Assembly: GCF_000208745.1 (NCBI RefSeq)
Contig: NC_030851.1
Location: 8,923,165 to 8,987,164 of the forward strand
Reading direction: 5' to 3'
DNA: 64,000 nucleotides
From: Theobroma cacao
Lineage: Eukaryota; Streptophyta; Magnoliopsida; Malvales; Malvaceae
Shown here: in pieces, positions 47,201 through 59,700 of the stretch
How positions within the stretch are numbered: position 1 is the stretch's first letter
How the letters are laid out: each line of letters starts with the position of its first letter
Program-made: the position numbers and the translations under genes
The notes under the pieces: model-generated
Databases searched by the model: none
The model's input: the letters and a program-made list of their open reading frames with translations, nothing else
What the model was told of the DNA's origin: nothing

Positions 47201-50200
47201 GGAAAAAGATTACATCACAAGATGGATAACTAAATGCCCAGTGTTATGCTGTTACAAGTTCAGAGTATTCAATTATTTTTCTTTATTCTGAATTCATCTC
47301 AATATTATGTTGTTCAGGTGGAACTAATGTACTGATTTCAAATTTGATTGTCCAACTTGGGCATTTATATAACATTTCAGTAGCAATTTAGCCTCCCACC
47401 CTGCTTGGGAAATCTAAATCAGCTCAAGTGCACATGATATCCAAAGGAGAGAAAAAAACTTCTGAGAAATGAAATAAGGCTTGAAAGTTGAAAGGTGATA
47501 ACTAGGACAAAGCAACATATTAAGTCCAATGTAAAGTTCCAGAATGCTAACATTATTAGCATTATCCTAAGCTTCACTAATACAAGAGATGAAAATTTTA
47601 AAACATGCTTTAGTTGCAAGAAAATTTTTCCTTTTCTTTTTTTAAAAAATGTCCCTATAAAACTATCTGAACCAAGCAAGTAAATTCTAAGCGAAAAATA
47701 ATCATTGTTTAATTGTGGGTGGTAACAGGAATTAAATACCCAACCCCACTAGAATAGAAAGACTTAATTCCATTTGAAAATAAAATTAAAAACTGATTTT
47801 ATAGATAATTAGAATATAGAAGCCAACAATATTGTCTGAAATAATAGAATTTTCCAAATGCCAGGTGCTTGTACTTATCGCCTTCTAATGTATTATCTCA
47901 CCAGTAGAAGATAGGGGGAAAACAATCAAATGCTCAGAGGTGAGTCATGAGTTAAAAGACAATTATAAATTATAAATACAGGTTACTCTAAGAAATACGT
48001 ACCTTCAGAATTTCCCCACCCTTCCCATTCCGCATGATCGAATTCAAAGGTCATTTGCAGAACTTCTGCATGATGATAAAAATCCGGAAAAATGTAAACA
48101 CGAAATCTCAAATATCAACAACCATGCGTATGTCTACATGCATGAATATACACATATGCCTACAAGTGTATGCATATTTGTTCGTACACATGTATAAATG
48201 CATGAGGAAGCGTACAAAAAGAATTAAGTACAACAACAGCAGAGATTCAAAGAGAGGAATAAAAAGCATTGGTACCAGAAAAGAGTCAGAGAAATATAGT
48301 AAGTGATGCCATACCCCCAACTATCTCAAGCTCCTGGCCAGGAATAATGTTAACACCCTCCAACAGAGCTCCAACCCTTTCATCAATGTGAAGATCTTCT
48401 AAGGGCTCAGACGCAGCTGCACTGTCATCTTGGTAATTCATCATTGTCTCATCACCACTGTGAATGCCTAATGGCCTTGATTCTCCAATTTCTGCCAATA
48501 AGTTACCAGGAGCTTCGGGAGGGCTAACCAGCTGCGTTACAGTGTCAGATACAATGGATGGGAAACTCACGGTCAACATTGGCGAAGCTGCATTTTCAAC
48601 AGTCACCCACCTATCACTATCTAAATGCTTGATTAAATGATCTGACAAAAGAACCCCTTCTTCCACAAGTGACTTAAGGTCACATAATTTTGAAGGCCCA
48701 CGTTCAACACCAAAATAATCAAGGTAAATCCATTTACCCACGGATGACTCAGCGACCAAAGGAATGTGAGGTGGTGTGTCACATATATCCATATCTTCCT
48801 CCATCGATTGCAGCTCTTCAGGAGGAGCCCCATCAACAGGAAGAGGAGGTTCTTTGCAATTTACACTGGGACTCAGAGATTGCTCCTCTTTCTGAGATTC
48901 ACAGACAGCATTTTTCTCATCTGATCCATTAAAATTGTGCACACTGGTCCTATCTTGAGATTCTTTAATTGAGGAATGTGACTCTCTTCCACTATGATCC
49001 CTCTGGCTGACTTTATCTTCTTGTCCCTTACAACCATATTGTGAATTCCGCTTCTCATTTGCTGCACTTTTTCTACTGTTGTCTCTGTGATTATTGGGCC
49101 TATTCCGATCATGTGGGGACCGCTCCAAATAGCTGGGAGTTCGGTCCCTGCGATCATGGAACCTAGCTCGATCCTGTGGGGACCGCTCTGCATTAATAGG
49201 ACTTCTGTTTCTATGATCATAGTGACGACTCCGATCATATGGGGATCTATCACGAGTGTAAGGGGATCTCTCACGACCATAAGGGGATCTCTCACGACCA
49301 TATGGGGATCTCTCACGACCATACGGGGATCTATCCCGAGCATATGGGGATTTCTCACGTGCATATGGGGATCTCTCCCGTCGAATTGGGCTCCGCTCCC
49401 TGTGATCATAATTCCTGACCCTATCACGTGGGGACCGCTCAGAATATCCTGGACTACGTCCATGCCTGTCATAAACAACTCTAGATGACAAAGAGGATTC
49501 ATGATGTCTTGAAGAGTACTTCTCCAAAGAAGACATCCTTGATGAAGAAGAATTTCTATAAAACCTCTCAACAGAGTGGCGTGAATAGTGCTCTGGGTGG
49601 GAACTACGACTAAAATCATCAGAGAGCCTCCTACTTTTTGAATTTGCATAGTCACCATAATCTCCGTAGTGCTTGCGCTCACTGCTATCTGAATCAGTAC
49701 CATGTCGCTTTAACCGATTACCAGAAGAAGAGTACTCCCGTCCATGGTTCTTACCATTGCTGTACTCACTCTTATACAAGCCATCATCATCCACAATCTT
49801 CGAACTGATCCTGGAAGTCCTTTCATGGCTAGTTTCCCACCTGGAAGTACTTTTGCTGTGCTGAGTACCACTTCTACTGAATTCCTTCCTGCGATAAAAA
49901 TCATCAACTGGGTGCTTTCCAGTAGGTGGTGTGCGTTCCATCTCATATTTCCAACTTTTTTCCTTTCCTAACTCATACTTACGAGATTTACTGTAACTGT
50001 AGTCATCCTTTATCACTTCCCCTTTATGCCATCTATCAGGAATGAACTCACCTTTCTCTATGTCATCTTTGGGGCTTCTCCATGACCCAAATTCTACCTT
50101 CTCAGCTTCCCCTTTCCTCCCTTTCTCCAGAATCATCTCCCCCTTCCCTGCCTCCCCTTTTCGCCATTTACCTGTAATAATCTCTCCATTCATCACCTCC

Positions 50201-50787
50201 CCTTTTTTCCCAGAAACAATTTCCCCTTTCTCCACCTCCCCTTTTCCCTCAGAAACAACCTCTCCCTTCTCCACTTCCCCTTTCCTCAATTTCTCACTAG
50301 CAATCTCTCCCTTCTCAATTCCCCCCGTCTTTAATTTGTCAGTCCCAACCTCCCCATTCTCCCCTTCCCTGGGCCACTTCAAAGTCCCCAATTCACCTTC
50401 TTCCACTTCCTCCCTCTGCCCAGAATTCTCACCTTTATCAACCTCTTTACTGCTCTTCAATCCTGCTTCACTCTTTGGTTTAACTACCAATTCACTCTTC
50501 TTTGCTGCTGCTCCTCCTACCACCTTCTTCTTAACGACTACTACTTTCTTAATTTTCACCATTTTCTTCTTCTTTCGTGGTTGCTGCTGCTGCGGTTGCT
50601 GTTGTTGTTGCTGTTGCGGTTGCTGCTGCTCCTGCTGCTGTGCGTTGTCTTCGAGCTTAATAGGCTTTGAAGTGAGCCCATTGCTGGGACAAAGCGTTTT
50701 TTCTGTAACTGGAAACCTCTCCATGATATGCTGATGTTGATGCTGATGCTGCTGCAAAGGCATGCACGCAACTCCTCCATCGCCCAT
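38206..50787 (-). CDS. ATXR3: ATXR3/SDG2-type histone H3 lysine-4 methyltransferase, 19 coding exons
   Basis: Chromatin enzyme; Arabidopsis ATXR3/SDG2 is the major H3K4 trimethyltransferase. Exons: 50787-48315, 48065-48003, 47183-46002, 45428-45067, 44981-44433, 44343-44243, 43939-42880, 42732-42661, 42509-42399, 42303-42203, 41563-41464, 41379-41284, 41150-40983, 40830-40705, 40556-40503, 40108-39861, 39771-39663, 39509-39210, 38382-38206. All junctions are GT-AG, phases agree, and the sum is 7452 nt (2483 residues; about 2340 in Arabidopsis). Start MGDGGVACMPL resembles the Arabidopsis N-terminus. Parts: poly-Gln and basic region, KGE and ERSPYG repeats, GYF-like domain at about 680-735, second GYF-like at 1085-1135, F-box/LRR-like segment at 1290-1430, acidic Ser-rich region, SET at 1931-2058 (RICHSCHPN, EEITFDYN), post-SET CLCGSQVC, and a long conserved C-terminus ending IFQAMWDR. 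The frame is intact. Confidence 0.95.
40884..40892. other. Nine-base N run inside a poly-C tract of an ATXR3 intron
   Basis: CCCCCC-N9-CCCCTCCCCC context between the exons at 40983-41150 and 40705-40830. It is a homopolymer sequencing problem and does not affect coding sequence. Confidence 0.95.
45469..45840. repeat. Microsatellite cluster in an ATXR3 intron
   Basis: (GAAA)n at about 45469-45488, a CA-rich run (ACACACACACAAACACACA) near 45635-45652 and (TA)n at 45827-45839, all in the intron between the exons at 46002-47183 and 45067-45428. Confidence 0.7.
49232..49382 (-). repeat. 24-bp coding tandem repeat (RERSPYG/A units) in ATXR3 exon 1
   Basis: About six to seven units of 8 codons (variants of RERSPYGR, REKSPYAR, RDRSPYTR). 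It is part of an RS-like low-complexity region, and such repeats are prone to copy-number change. The periodicity explains the long out-of-phase open frames on both strands here. Confidence 0.85.
50568..50652 (-). repeat. Poly-glutamine tract (CAG/CAA) in the ATXR3 N-terminus
   Basis: Encodes runs of Q interrupted by P and E (QQQEQQQPQQQQQQQPQQQQ), followed by a lysine cluster. A second small QHQHQHQH run lies nearby at 50728-50755. Mixed CAG/CAA codons stabilise it somewhat. Confidence 0.85.
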
Positions 50788-51300
50788 GGAAATCCCCAAA
50801 ATTTCCTCGGAATTCTCCAACTTCTCTCAAACCCTAGCTCTCTCCCCTTTCCCGGGGCTATGGATGCTCATACTTCACAAACTTCCCCCCTTTTCCAACT
50901 TCTCAAATCGTCCCCTCCAAAATTAACCTAATTCACAAAATAATTCACCACAAAACGACATCAGCCAAATCAATGTAGGGTTTCACCGAAAAGAAAAAAA
51001 CAACAAATCGAGAAGAAAGAAGGAAAGCATTCGAAATCCATCACGGTTTTCTAGGGTTTGAAGACCGTGGAAATGTAAGAAACAATGTTTGGAATTAAGA
51101 AGAAGCTAAAAAGAGAAGAGAATTTACCGAGAGAAAATATAAGTGGGATAGATCGGGGTGAGAGGAAATCGTGCAGGGAAGCTATAAATCGACGAACGTG
51201 AAGAACAGATCGAGAGAAACGACGACGAATTCCAGAGCTGTAGGAAGAGAAATCTTTGCGCCAAACAAACAGAAAGGAAAATTTCTCTCTCTCTCTTTTT
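50788..51300 (-). promoter_or_regulatory. ATXR3 5' leader and promoter region
   Basis: Upstream of the start codon is an AG/CT-biased stretch with AGGGTTTGAGAGAAG and CTAGGGTTT-like phrases and a TC run at 51285-51298 (plus strand). Such GAGA/telo-box-like leaders are common in plant housekeeping genes. A 5' untranslated intron is possible but was not delimited. Confidence 0.4.
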
Positions 51301-53720
51301 ATTTGGCTCTCCTATTATCTCTTTTTTTCTGTGTTGTACATGTTTCTTTCTCTCGCGTTTGTGTTCTTGGTCTGAAAGACGAAACCTTCGTGTTGTAAAT
51401 TTTTTTTTCCTTTTTTTTTAATAAAAATTATTTTATTTTATCTTATTTTATTTTTTTAACGAGCTCAGCCCTCTTTATGATTGTGGATTTTATGGGATTT
51501 AGGGTGTGAAATGATAAAAGTACGAAAGTACCCCTTCTAGGCAATGAGATACGGAGGAGGAAGAAGAGGGAAGGACCGTATGTTGAATCGTATAAACATT
51601 ACTGTCTAGTGGTGTTGTGATGGGACGTTTGGAGTTTTGGACCTCGGCCGTATATCTTCAAACTTGGAGTCCTGAGCCCCTTGACTCCGACTCAAAGCCC
51701 TTTCCCGAATATCTCTTTTTTCTTTTTTTAACTTTTTTGTTATAATCAAATAAATCATTTTTCAATAAAGGATCTAATAAATTCTTAAAAGAAAAACTCC
51801 TCTATTGCATAAAAAATTTTAAATTAATTCAAATTCTTTTAAATTTCAAATCATTAAATTGAAAATATATTTATATTTCATCTAACTGGAAAAATTACTT
51901 TAATTTTGAACAAAAAATCATTCAATATATGTATCAAGCAACTGTAATACATGGAGAATGTTAGGTTTAATTACTACTAATAAAGTTGGTGGGGGTGAAA
52001 ATGATAGATAGAGAGGGAGAATACCAAAATAAAAAATTAAGTCCGTCTCCAAACTGAGTCAACAACTTGGGAATTATCGACCAAATCGAATGTTTTTCGT
52101 TGCGGTGCGAGGCAGGGGAAAGACGAGTTCCCTTCCAAATACTTGGCGTCGCCGTCGACCGGAGGAGTAGAGAATCAGAGAAAAGAACATGTAGAAGGAG
52201 GGTGTTTTTTGTCATTTCGGGGAGCTTACGGAGTTAACAAAAGTAGGGGAAGGGGAGGGAGATATGGGTAAGATGGGAGAGTTTTGGCGCTCAAGATGAG
52301 CGAAATATTTGAGGGGAGTTGAATGGAGGGACTCTCAAATACTGAGGTCATCATTGTTGTTGTGGGCTTATTATAAACAAATCAAGCATTCAGGTTGTTC
52401 AAAGCCCAATTTCTTGGAATTTTTTTGTGGGAAAAGTTTTTTGCCTTTATTCTTCATTGAGTTTTTCCATGGGTTATGATTCTTGTCCTAAGCCCAGCCG
52501 CCAAAGTCTCCTGTGCATGTCCATTCTTGCATCCAAATTCATGTTTCTTCGGATATCATTAGTCTTGTCAAAACCACCTGTCTCATTGAGTCAATTTAAT
52601 TTTTATTAAAAATAAAATAAGTTAAGTTTAAAATTTTATATTCATATTAAAATTGAATTTAAATAGGTCAATTCATTTAATCAGTAAATTGTCTCATATT
52701 GAGATAAGACAATTTTGTTAGTCAAAAAAATAAATTAATTAATAATTTAGTTACCAATAATATTACTTATTTTATATATTTTAATATCTTTAATATTTAT
52801 TTGTCAAATTCATAATTTTAGTTAAGATTAAAACTCAATATCTCTTTTTCTTTCGTAACAATTAATATTAGATGGTAAATTGATAATGATTCAAACTTTA
52901 AGACATCATTGCTGTCCAAATAAGATTCAAATGTTTTGTTTGAAGATGAAGATTGAGGAGGACATAAATGAATCTTAAAATTTCTATTTATTTGGTTATA
53001 TACTTGTGTTTATGGGATTGTAATTTGTGTTAAAGATTGAAGCTTTATTTATATTTAATATATTTTATTTACTTATTTATATTTGATATAATTTATTTAT
53101 TTTTAACTTGTTTTTATTATTCAATTTATGGATTAAATCATGAAACAATTTTATTGATAAGGAGTTTGTTAGGTAAAATTGTTAAAATGATTTTTTTTCT
53201 TTTTTTTAAAAAAGGATTAAGCTGACCCAACCCGACCCATGAGCTGACAAGGGGTGGGCTGAGTTGGGATTTAGATGATTCATGTAAAAAATAGGCTGAC
53301 TCGATCCAACTCTTATTTTCTCAACCCACAAGGGTTTAGGTCTGGCTAGGTTGAGCCAACTCATATTAACACCTCTAACTATCATGCTTAGTAAAGTCAA
53401 AAGTGGCATTACTATTAAGGCGGATAAAGTAACGAAAGGAAATTTATGAATTTAGAGATTTGATATGTCCTTAAAATATTCAAACTTATTAGTGTAAGTG
53501 TAATCGAACCAAGATTAGACAATATATCATGGAGCTTAAGCTTCCATTTGATTAAAAAAATGCATGAAAAAATAGATAAAACTTGAATTATGGAACTAGT
53601 ATTATTTTTGTTTATTTATGTTTATAAAAGTTTTAAAATATTCAAATATGCAATTAGATTTGTTAAACCATTAAATTGAACATAAAAATGTTAAAATTCA
53701 AGTTAACACGTTATTTAAGC
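51301..53720. other. Intergenic DNA, mostly AT-rich
   Basis: No supported gene. 53218-53390 contains GACCCAACCCGACCC, GGCTGACTCGATCC and GGTTGAGCCAACTC phrases, the kind of degenerate GGGTTGGGTC sequence found at ends of plant transposons. I could not find its partner end. Confidence 0.5.
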
Positions 53721-54961
53721 CAAGGGCGAAGCTTTCCTGTAGAATGGGGGGGCCATGGCCCCTTTAAAATTCTAAAATTTTTTTACATACTAAATAATTT
53801 TTTTTAATTTTTTTATAACTTTCTTAATGGCCTCTCCAAAATAAATTTTTATTTAATAATTAATACAAATAAAGAAAAATAAAATAATTTCATATGCTTA
53901 ACTCAATTTTAAAGTTTTTTTTATTTTTTTTAATTTATATTATTATTTTTTATATTTATTTACTTATTTATTTCTATTCTATTTACTCATATATTCTAAA
54001 TCTCTATAGATTTTCTTTCACAAATTTATACAAACTATCGATCATATTTTTTTTTCTTTTGTTATGTCATATATGGATTCCATCTTCTACTTGTCATATT
54101 CTTTTTTTTTCTGTTATGTGAATTTTATTTTTTATGATTTTAATCTTTAAAAATAAATAAATTATTATGTAATTTTTAAATATAAGTTGCAGTGTTGCAC
54201 TGTTACTTATAACTTCATCAATATTTTTTTTTATTTAAAATAACCAATGTATTTTAACATGTATGTTGCAAACTTAAGTAACAAGGATATACATATAAAT
54301 TGATAGAATGAAATAATTGTATTTTTTTCAATACAATTTTATTTATTATATTTATTTTTAATGACTCTCAAAATAATTTTTTTTTAATAACTAATTTTAT
54401 TCTTCAAATTATTTGATAAAATTAGAGTTATTATGGATAGCATATTGCTAGTTAAGCCTAGCAAATAAATTATAAACTAATATATTAAGCGTATCAAATT
54501 TGCAATAAAAAATAAAAGTGAGTATACTATTGTAAACTCATTAAGTTTTAATATAAATTTAAGCATATCATAACATTATATCTTAATAATCCAACCGAAT
54601 AGCCTATTATAACATATTATATTTCAATAGTTCAATCCAATAACTTAATATTTTAATTAGCAATTTAATAGGTAAATAGAAAATAAGAGGAGAGTTAGGA
54701 CACACAAAGTAAAGAGGCAATTCATTTAAGTTTGAAAATTTATTTTCTCTTCCTTTCTTGTGTGCAAAGAGTGAAAGAGACTCATTTTATAGTTTTATTT
54801 AGTCATATATATAAATGACACCATCATTACTATTAATGTCTTTTGAATTTTATTTAATCTTTTAAATGAGTGATAATTGAATTATATATAAAATTCTCTT
54901 GAATTGTTTAATGTCTCTTTCTATTTGGCCCCTTTTTGAAAATGCTTTAGCTTTGCCCTTG
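53721..54961. mobile_element. hAT-like non-autonomous element (1.24 kb)
   Basis: Left end CAAGGGCGAAGCTTTCC and right end GCTTTAGCTTTGCCCTTG are inverted partners (CAAGGGC(G/A)AAGCT). Left flank ATTTAAGC and right flank ATTTAAGT give a 7-of-8 match of hAT duplication size. Just inside both ends are GGCC-rich blocks (GGGGGGGCCATGGCCCC left, GGCCCCTTTTTG right). The interior is very AT-rich with no transposase. Confidence 0.75.
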
Positions 54962-55059
54962 ATTTAAGTTCAACTCAGCAATGAATAAGTTGAACTCGAA
55001 TATTCATCAAACAATCTTGAATAATTCATAGATAACTCTGTTTTATATATTTAGTTAAT

Positions 55060-55510
55060 ATAATATCTAAAAAAGTTTTTAAACTATTTAAAATAATTTA
55101 AATAAGTTCTTATACCTTTATTACATTCAATCGAGCCTTCATTTTTTTATTTTGAGTTAAATAAGTCTTTATGACTGATTGTTTACATAGTCAAAATATC
55201 ATTTATTATTTTATGCCACATGGTATTAATATGACACTAACGTAGCATGTTGACAAATCACAATAAATGATAATGTGGTATGATGAAATGACCATATAGC
55301 ATTTTCTCTCTCCATATCAATGCCACATCAATGGCACATAGATATAAAATGACAATGGACATTTTGATTAATAACAATTAATCAACCATTAGTCATGAGG
55401 GCTTATTTGATTGAAAATAAAAAGTATAGAGACTTGATTTAACATACTAAAAAATAAAGACTTAGTTGAATTTTTTAAATAGTTTAGGGGTTTTTTTTAG
55501 AATTATGTCT
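55060..55510. mobile_element. Second member of the 30.7-kb MITE-like family
   Basis: Arms are inverted: left TTTTTAAACTATTTAAAATAATTTAAATAAG..., right ...TTTTTTAAATAGTTTAGGGG. Shared blocks with 30704-31221 include ATTACATTCAAT, TTTTGAGTTAAATAAG, TCTTTATGACT and the AATATCATTT...TTTTATGCCACAT core. Ends are approximate and the target duplication is not clear. Confidence 0.65.
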
Positions 55511-56025
55511 CATTAATTTTATTAAAAAATTTACAATTTATATTGAATCATTGAATGTTATTAAAAAATATTAATAATTATATCTAAATTATCCATTCAC
55601 AATGAATTTAAAAAAATCAAAAGACAATTGAATTTAGACTATAAAAAATTTTCAAATTCCTAATTTTAACAACATGTTAGGTCGAAATTTTAATGAAGAT
55701 GAATGCAAGCCCTTACGTGGCAAATTGGTTCCATGTCGAATATCAATGATGATATCATGATAGTATTCTATTTTACAACCCATTCATTAAAAACTAAAGC
55801 AAGAATATGTGTCCTTTAGTGATGCAGCAATGCCATATCTAATGTCCCATTTCCAAGTTTAAACACCATTTCTTTTCCTGTGGGTGTGGTAGAACTTCCG
55901 CTTAAACTACCAGTTATGGTCATGCTATTAATAGATCATGTAATTATGGCCAAGGTGCTAGTAATTCTCTAACAATTGAGAATAATAGATAAGGAGTGGA
56001 TAATTCTTAACCAAACAGTTGAAAA
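55511..56025. other. AT-rich spacer
   Basis: No gene seen. It separates the MITE-like element from the unassigned remnant that follows. Confidence 0.4.
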
Positions 56026-56745
56026 ATGAGGAAAGATGTGATAGATGTTGGTGATAAGGAGGTTTTATCTATTTCATATAGAGCTAGTGCTATTTTCAAA
56101 TTTATTGAAGCAAGTGCAGTTGAGAAAATCTCCTTGAAAATGTGGCTATCAAAGAATCCTAGTCAACTTCTACCGTATATATTCTATTCAATTAACGATT
56201 CATCCAATGATGGTCTGGTTGCTACTAATGAGAAAAGTGGTGCTTCAAAAAGAAGTCAGGCAGAAGGGGATTTGGTTACTGTCAATGGAATTGAGGGTGA
56301 TGGAGGAGAATTGCCTAGTTACAATAGGGAAAGGCCTCAAACTCATGCCAAAAAGGTTCAGAATGAAGCTAATACTAGTGGATCTTTATTACAACTCCTT
56401 AAGAATAAGTTAGAGCATCCCTAAAATAAAACTACTTCATAGATCTAAAAACCATTTAAAGCACAAAAAGAGACCATAGACAGATATATGCTGGTGTTTG
56501 GTATGGTTGATGATTTTTTTCTTCAAGCTCTGCTTTATTGACTATAATGAATAATCTTCATTGGGTTCAATTTTTTAGGTATCAACTACACTATCTCAAG
56601 CAACGTTGAAGGTGAATTCTATGGAAAGAAAAATTCTCTAAAAAAAACAACCAACTATAGCTAATGCTATGAGTGAGTTAGTTGAGCTGCCTAAACTGTA
56701 GCATCGTCTAAAACCCCTTGCTCAATTTGATGGAAGTCTAAAGGT
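56026..56745 (+). pseudogene. Unassigned gene remnant, probably two exons
   Basis: 56026-56424 is open for 132 codons (MRKDVIDVGDKEVLSISYRA...), with balanced codon use and a hydrophilic composition unlike the surrounding AT-rich DNA. After T-rich DNA and a possible acceptor near 56577 the reading VSTTLSQATLKVNSMERK continues to KQPTIANAMSELVELPKL, with stops at about 56638 and 56698. The stops argue for a decayed gene or retrocopy. I do not recognise the protein. Confidence 0.4.
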
Positions 56746-59700
56746 TTGTGAACCTTGTTTTTGGCCTTTCATTGACTTTTTATTACCTTTTGTAATGAAG
56801 ATCGAAGAATTCGCCATTTTCTTTCTCTTTTCCTATTTTTCTAAATTTAGAAATTTTAAATGCTATGACTTTATGTTTGTTTATAAAACACGAAACCATA
56901 TAAATAGTATTACTTGAATCAACTATGGAACTTCTTCTATAAAAATTGAAGCAATTAGATGTTAGCAGCTGTTATTCTCATGTTTTGGTTGAACTTGATT
57001 TTTAGTAAAAAGAAACTGATATCACTGATTTGGGGAATTTGATCATTCTTGAATATAGGCGTGTGGTTCATTTATATATGTTCTAACTAATTTTTATGCC
57101 CAAGACAAAACAGTAACTACATTTTGGTGTAGACTATGATAGTATATTGTATGTATTTTAAGTGCATGTATGTCATTTTAATAGTCGTCTTACTCCAAAT
57201 TAAGAATTTAAGTTATCACTTGGTGACTGAACAATTAGATTTGAAGATTCTGTTGTTTAGTTGGATGTGAGTAATTTTGTATTCTTTTCTAGTTTATTTT
57301 TGAATTCTAGTTCTCTACATATTCATGTAGTTCATCATCTAAGTGTTGGGCTATCATAAATCATTTAACAAGCTTGATGAGAATGGATTTCATTGTAGTA
57401 ATACTATCATTAATTCCTCTTTTAGCTAGATTTTATGGAATTACTGGTGGGTCTTATGACTTATGAGTCTTTATTTGAATTGATTTCATTCTTTTTCATA
57501 ACTCATCTACATTTTCCATTCTTCTTACTAATAGAGTTTCCTTTTATAAACTAATCACAAAGATGCACATTTTTTCCTCATAAATATTATTTAGTATCAA
57601 GTAATGGAGATTCATGTTATCATGAGAGAATTCTCAATTAAAGATAATATTGCATCAATTGCTTGGTGTTAGTCCGAAGTTGTTGAATCCCAGATGTTAA
57701 TGTTTGATACAATTTGGGTATTATACTTTTTTGTTAACCTTTTTAAATTTCTAATTTTAAAATAGGTGACAAGGTTCACATGGTGAAAATATTTATTATA
57801 TGATGTTCATTAGAAAGGCAGTTTTGAGAGGAAAGGAAATTATAAGTTCTTATCTTGTGAATGAGAACATAACAGTAAGGAAATACTGTAACAAATTCAC
57901 CATATATGTGCATAATCTTTAGTTTTATTGTTGATGAAGTAAATAAGGTCTGTGTTAATGATAAAAGGTCCACTGTGGTGGAAGTATTTTCTGAAATGTT
58001 TTTGTTATTATTCTCTTCAAGAGGGGATGGATTAAATTTCGAAATATAGTCATATTAGTTCATGATCTTACATTTGGTTGCTTACTTCATACTCTTGTTC
58101 TTCCTTTATTTGATGAGATTACATATATAAATAGAAATTACAAGATATCCAATGGATCATTACTTAATATATAACATAATTATTATATACAAGAAGAAAC
58201 CAATGAATAAACTAAACAAACCAACATAAAGTTGGAAAACGCCCACTCATAATGGGATTTAAAACTAGGTCTTAACTCCTAAAGATGATTTTTTTAGGAG
58301 GTCTTTTGACACAAGCTTCATGAAGCTGTGTTAATTTTCTTGCTAACATGCATGAAATCTAGGCAATTTCATCATGGATCATGCCAATATTTTTCATTAA
58401 CTTAGGAAATAAAGTTAGGTGTGTCTTCTTATGAACTTCAACTTTTCTTTTGTCTTAACTCTAAAAACAATTGAAGTATATACTACAGAATGAAAAATGA
58501 CTTTATAAATTGAAAAAGCTACAAAAATATTTCAAGTTAGAGAAATTTAGAGAAAGAGAATATGCTGTAATAATCATGCATATCTCCCATTTTTTTTTTC
58601 AATCAGAGTATTGATGATGTGTCTAATAGTTGTTAAGTAGTTTTTTTTTTTCTTACTCTCCCCCCTTCCCTCCCTTTTTCTTTTCAATTATATAACAAAT
58701 CACATTGATGTTTATCATTTGGTTTGTTCTGTATTTCGATAAAGGGGCTTTTCTTCACCTTTAAGCAGGATTTAGGGGCTTACGCCCTCTTTAAATGGTG
58801 TTGGAAAACATTGTTTGATGGTGTTTATCCACAAGAATCAGTATATATTTAAGTTTATTTTTGATCATGCATCTTTTTAGGTCTTTAGAAAATATTTTCT
58901 TCCCAAAGTTTTCCTCTGATGTACATTAATAATTCTTCATATTTCTTTTTGGCTAACACTATCTTTCCAAAGTTTTTTAGGGGCATGAGTTATCCCAAAG
59001 AAAGATAAGTGTACATTCCTCCTGTTTGATTATTTATATTTTTGTTGTGCCTTTATTATATTTATGTTGGTAATGTATCTTTTGCTTCCTTAGTTTCCAA
59101 GGAACGATCCATGGATGGCGCTACAATCAATAACCTTGGCTTTGGTTATTCTTTAAATAGGTAATGGCTTTCTTCATCACAAGTGTATCAAACTTCCAAC
59201 CAACTAAACTTGTATGTGTGAGAAAATGGTAAATTTATATTCACTATCTTAGTTTTTATTGTTCATGTTTGCCATTCTCTAGAATGGCTTTATTTCTTAC
59301 ATTTCTTTTCTAATTTGCACACAAAAATCAGATTTAAAGAAAATGCAGCATTACAAGGATATCTGAATAATAACCTTTACAACTAGACTGAAAAAGAAAG
59401 GACAAGTGTTCGGTTCATTTCCTCCATGCTAGAAGTGTAATATAGGTTTTTTACATTTGTTGCCTAATGTAATTGCAACTCATTTTCATGAAAAGTTGCC
59501 TCTTTTAAAAGTCAAGCACTATATAAGCATGCAATTTACACATAAAGAATCAAGGGTAGGATCATGAGCTAATATCCTAAAAAATATGCAACATAAGAAT
59601 TGGAGGGGTAATAAGGGTGATGAGATGAAGGAACAACAATCTTGAAGACCAAAACCTATTACTTGGTGCAAACCATTAGAAGAGCCACATTCTGCTTCAT

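Noticed and set aside
48873..50734. Long alternative frames over ATXR3 exon 1: 48873-49703 (-), and plus-strand 49087-49488 and 50042-50734
   Set aside because: They are shadows of the codon-periodic ERSPYG and KGE repeats. The minus frame that matches the known ATXR3 N-terminus is the coding one.
50788..50820. Extension of the ATXR3 start to 50820
   Set aside because: The first codon there is TTG. The ATG at 50787 begins MGDGGVACMPL, which resembles the Arabidopsis N-terminus.
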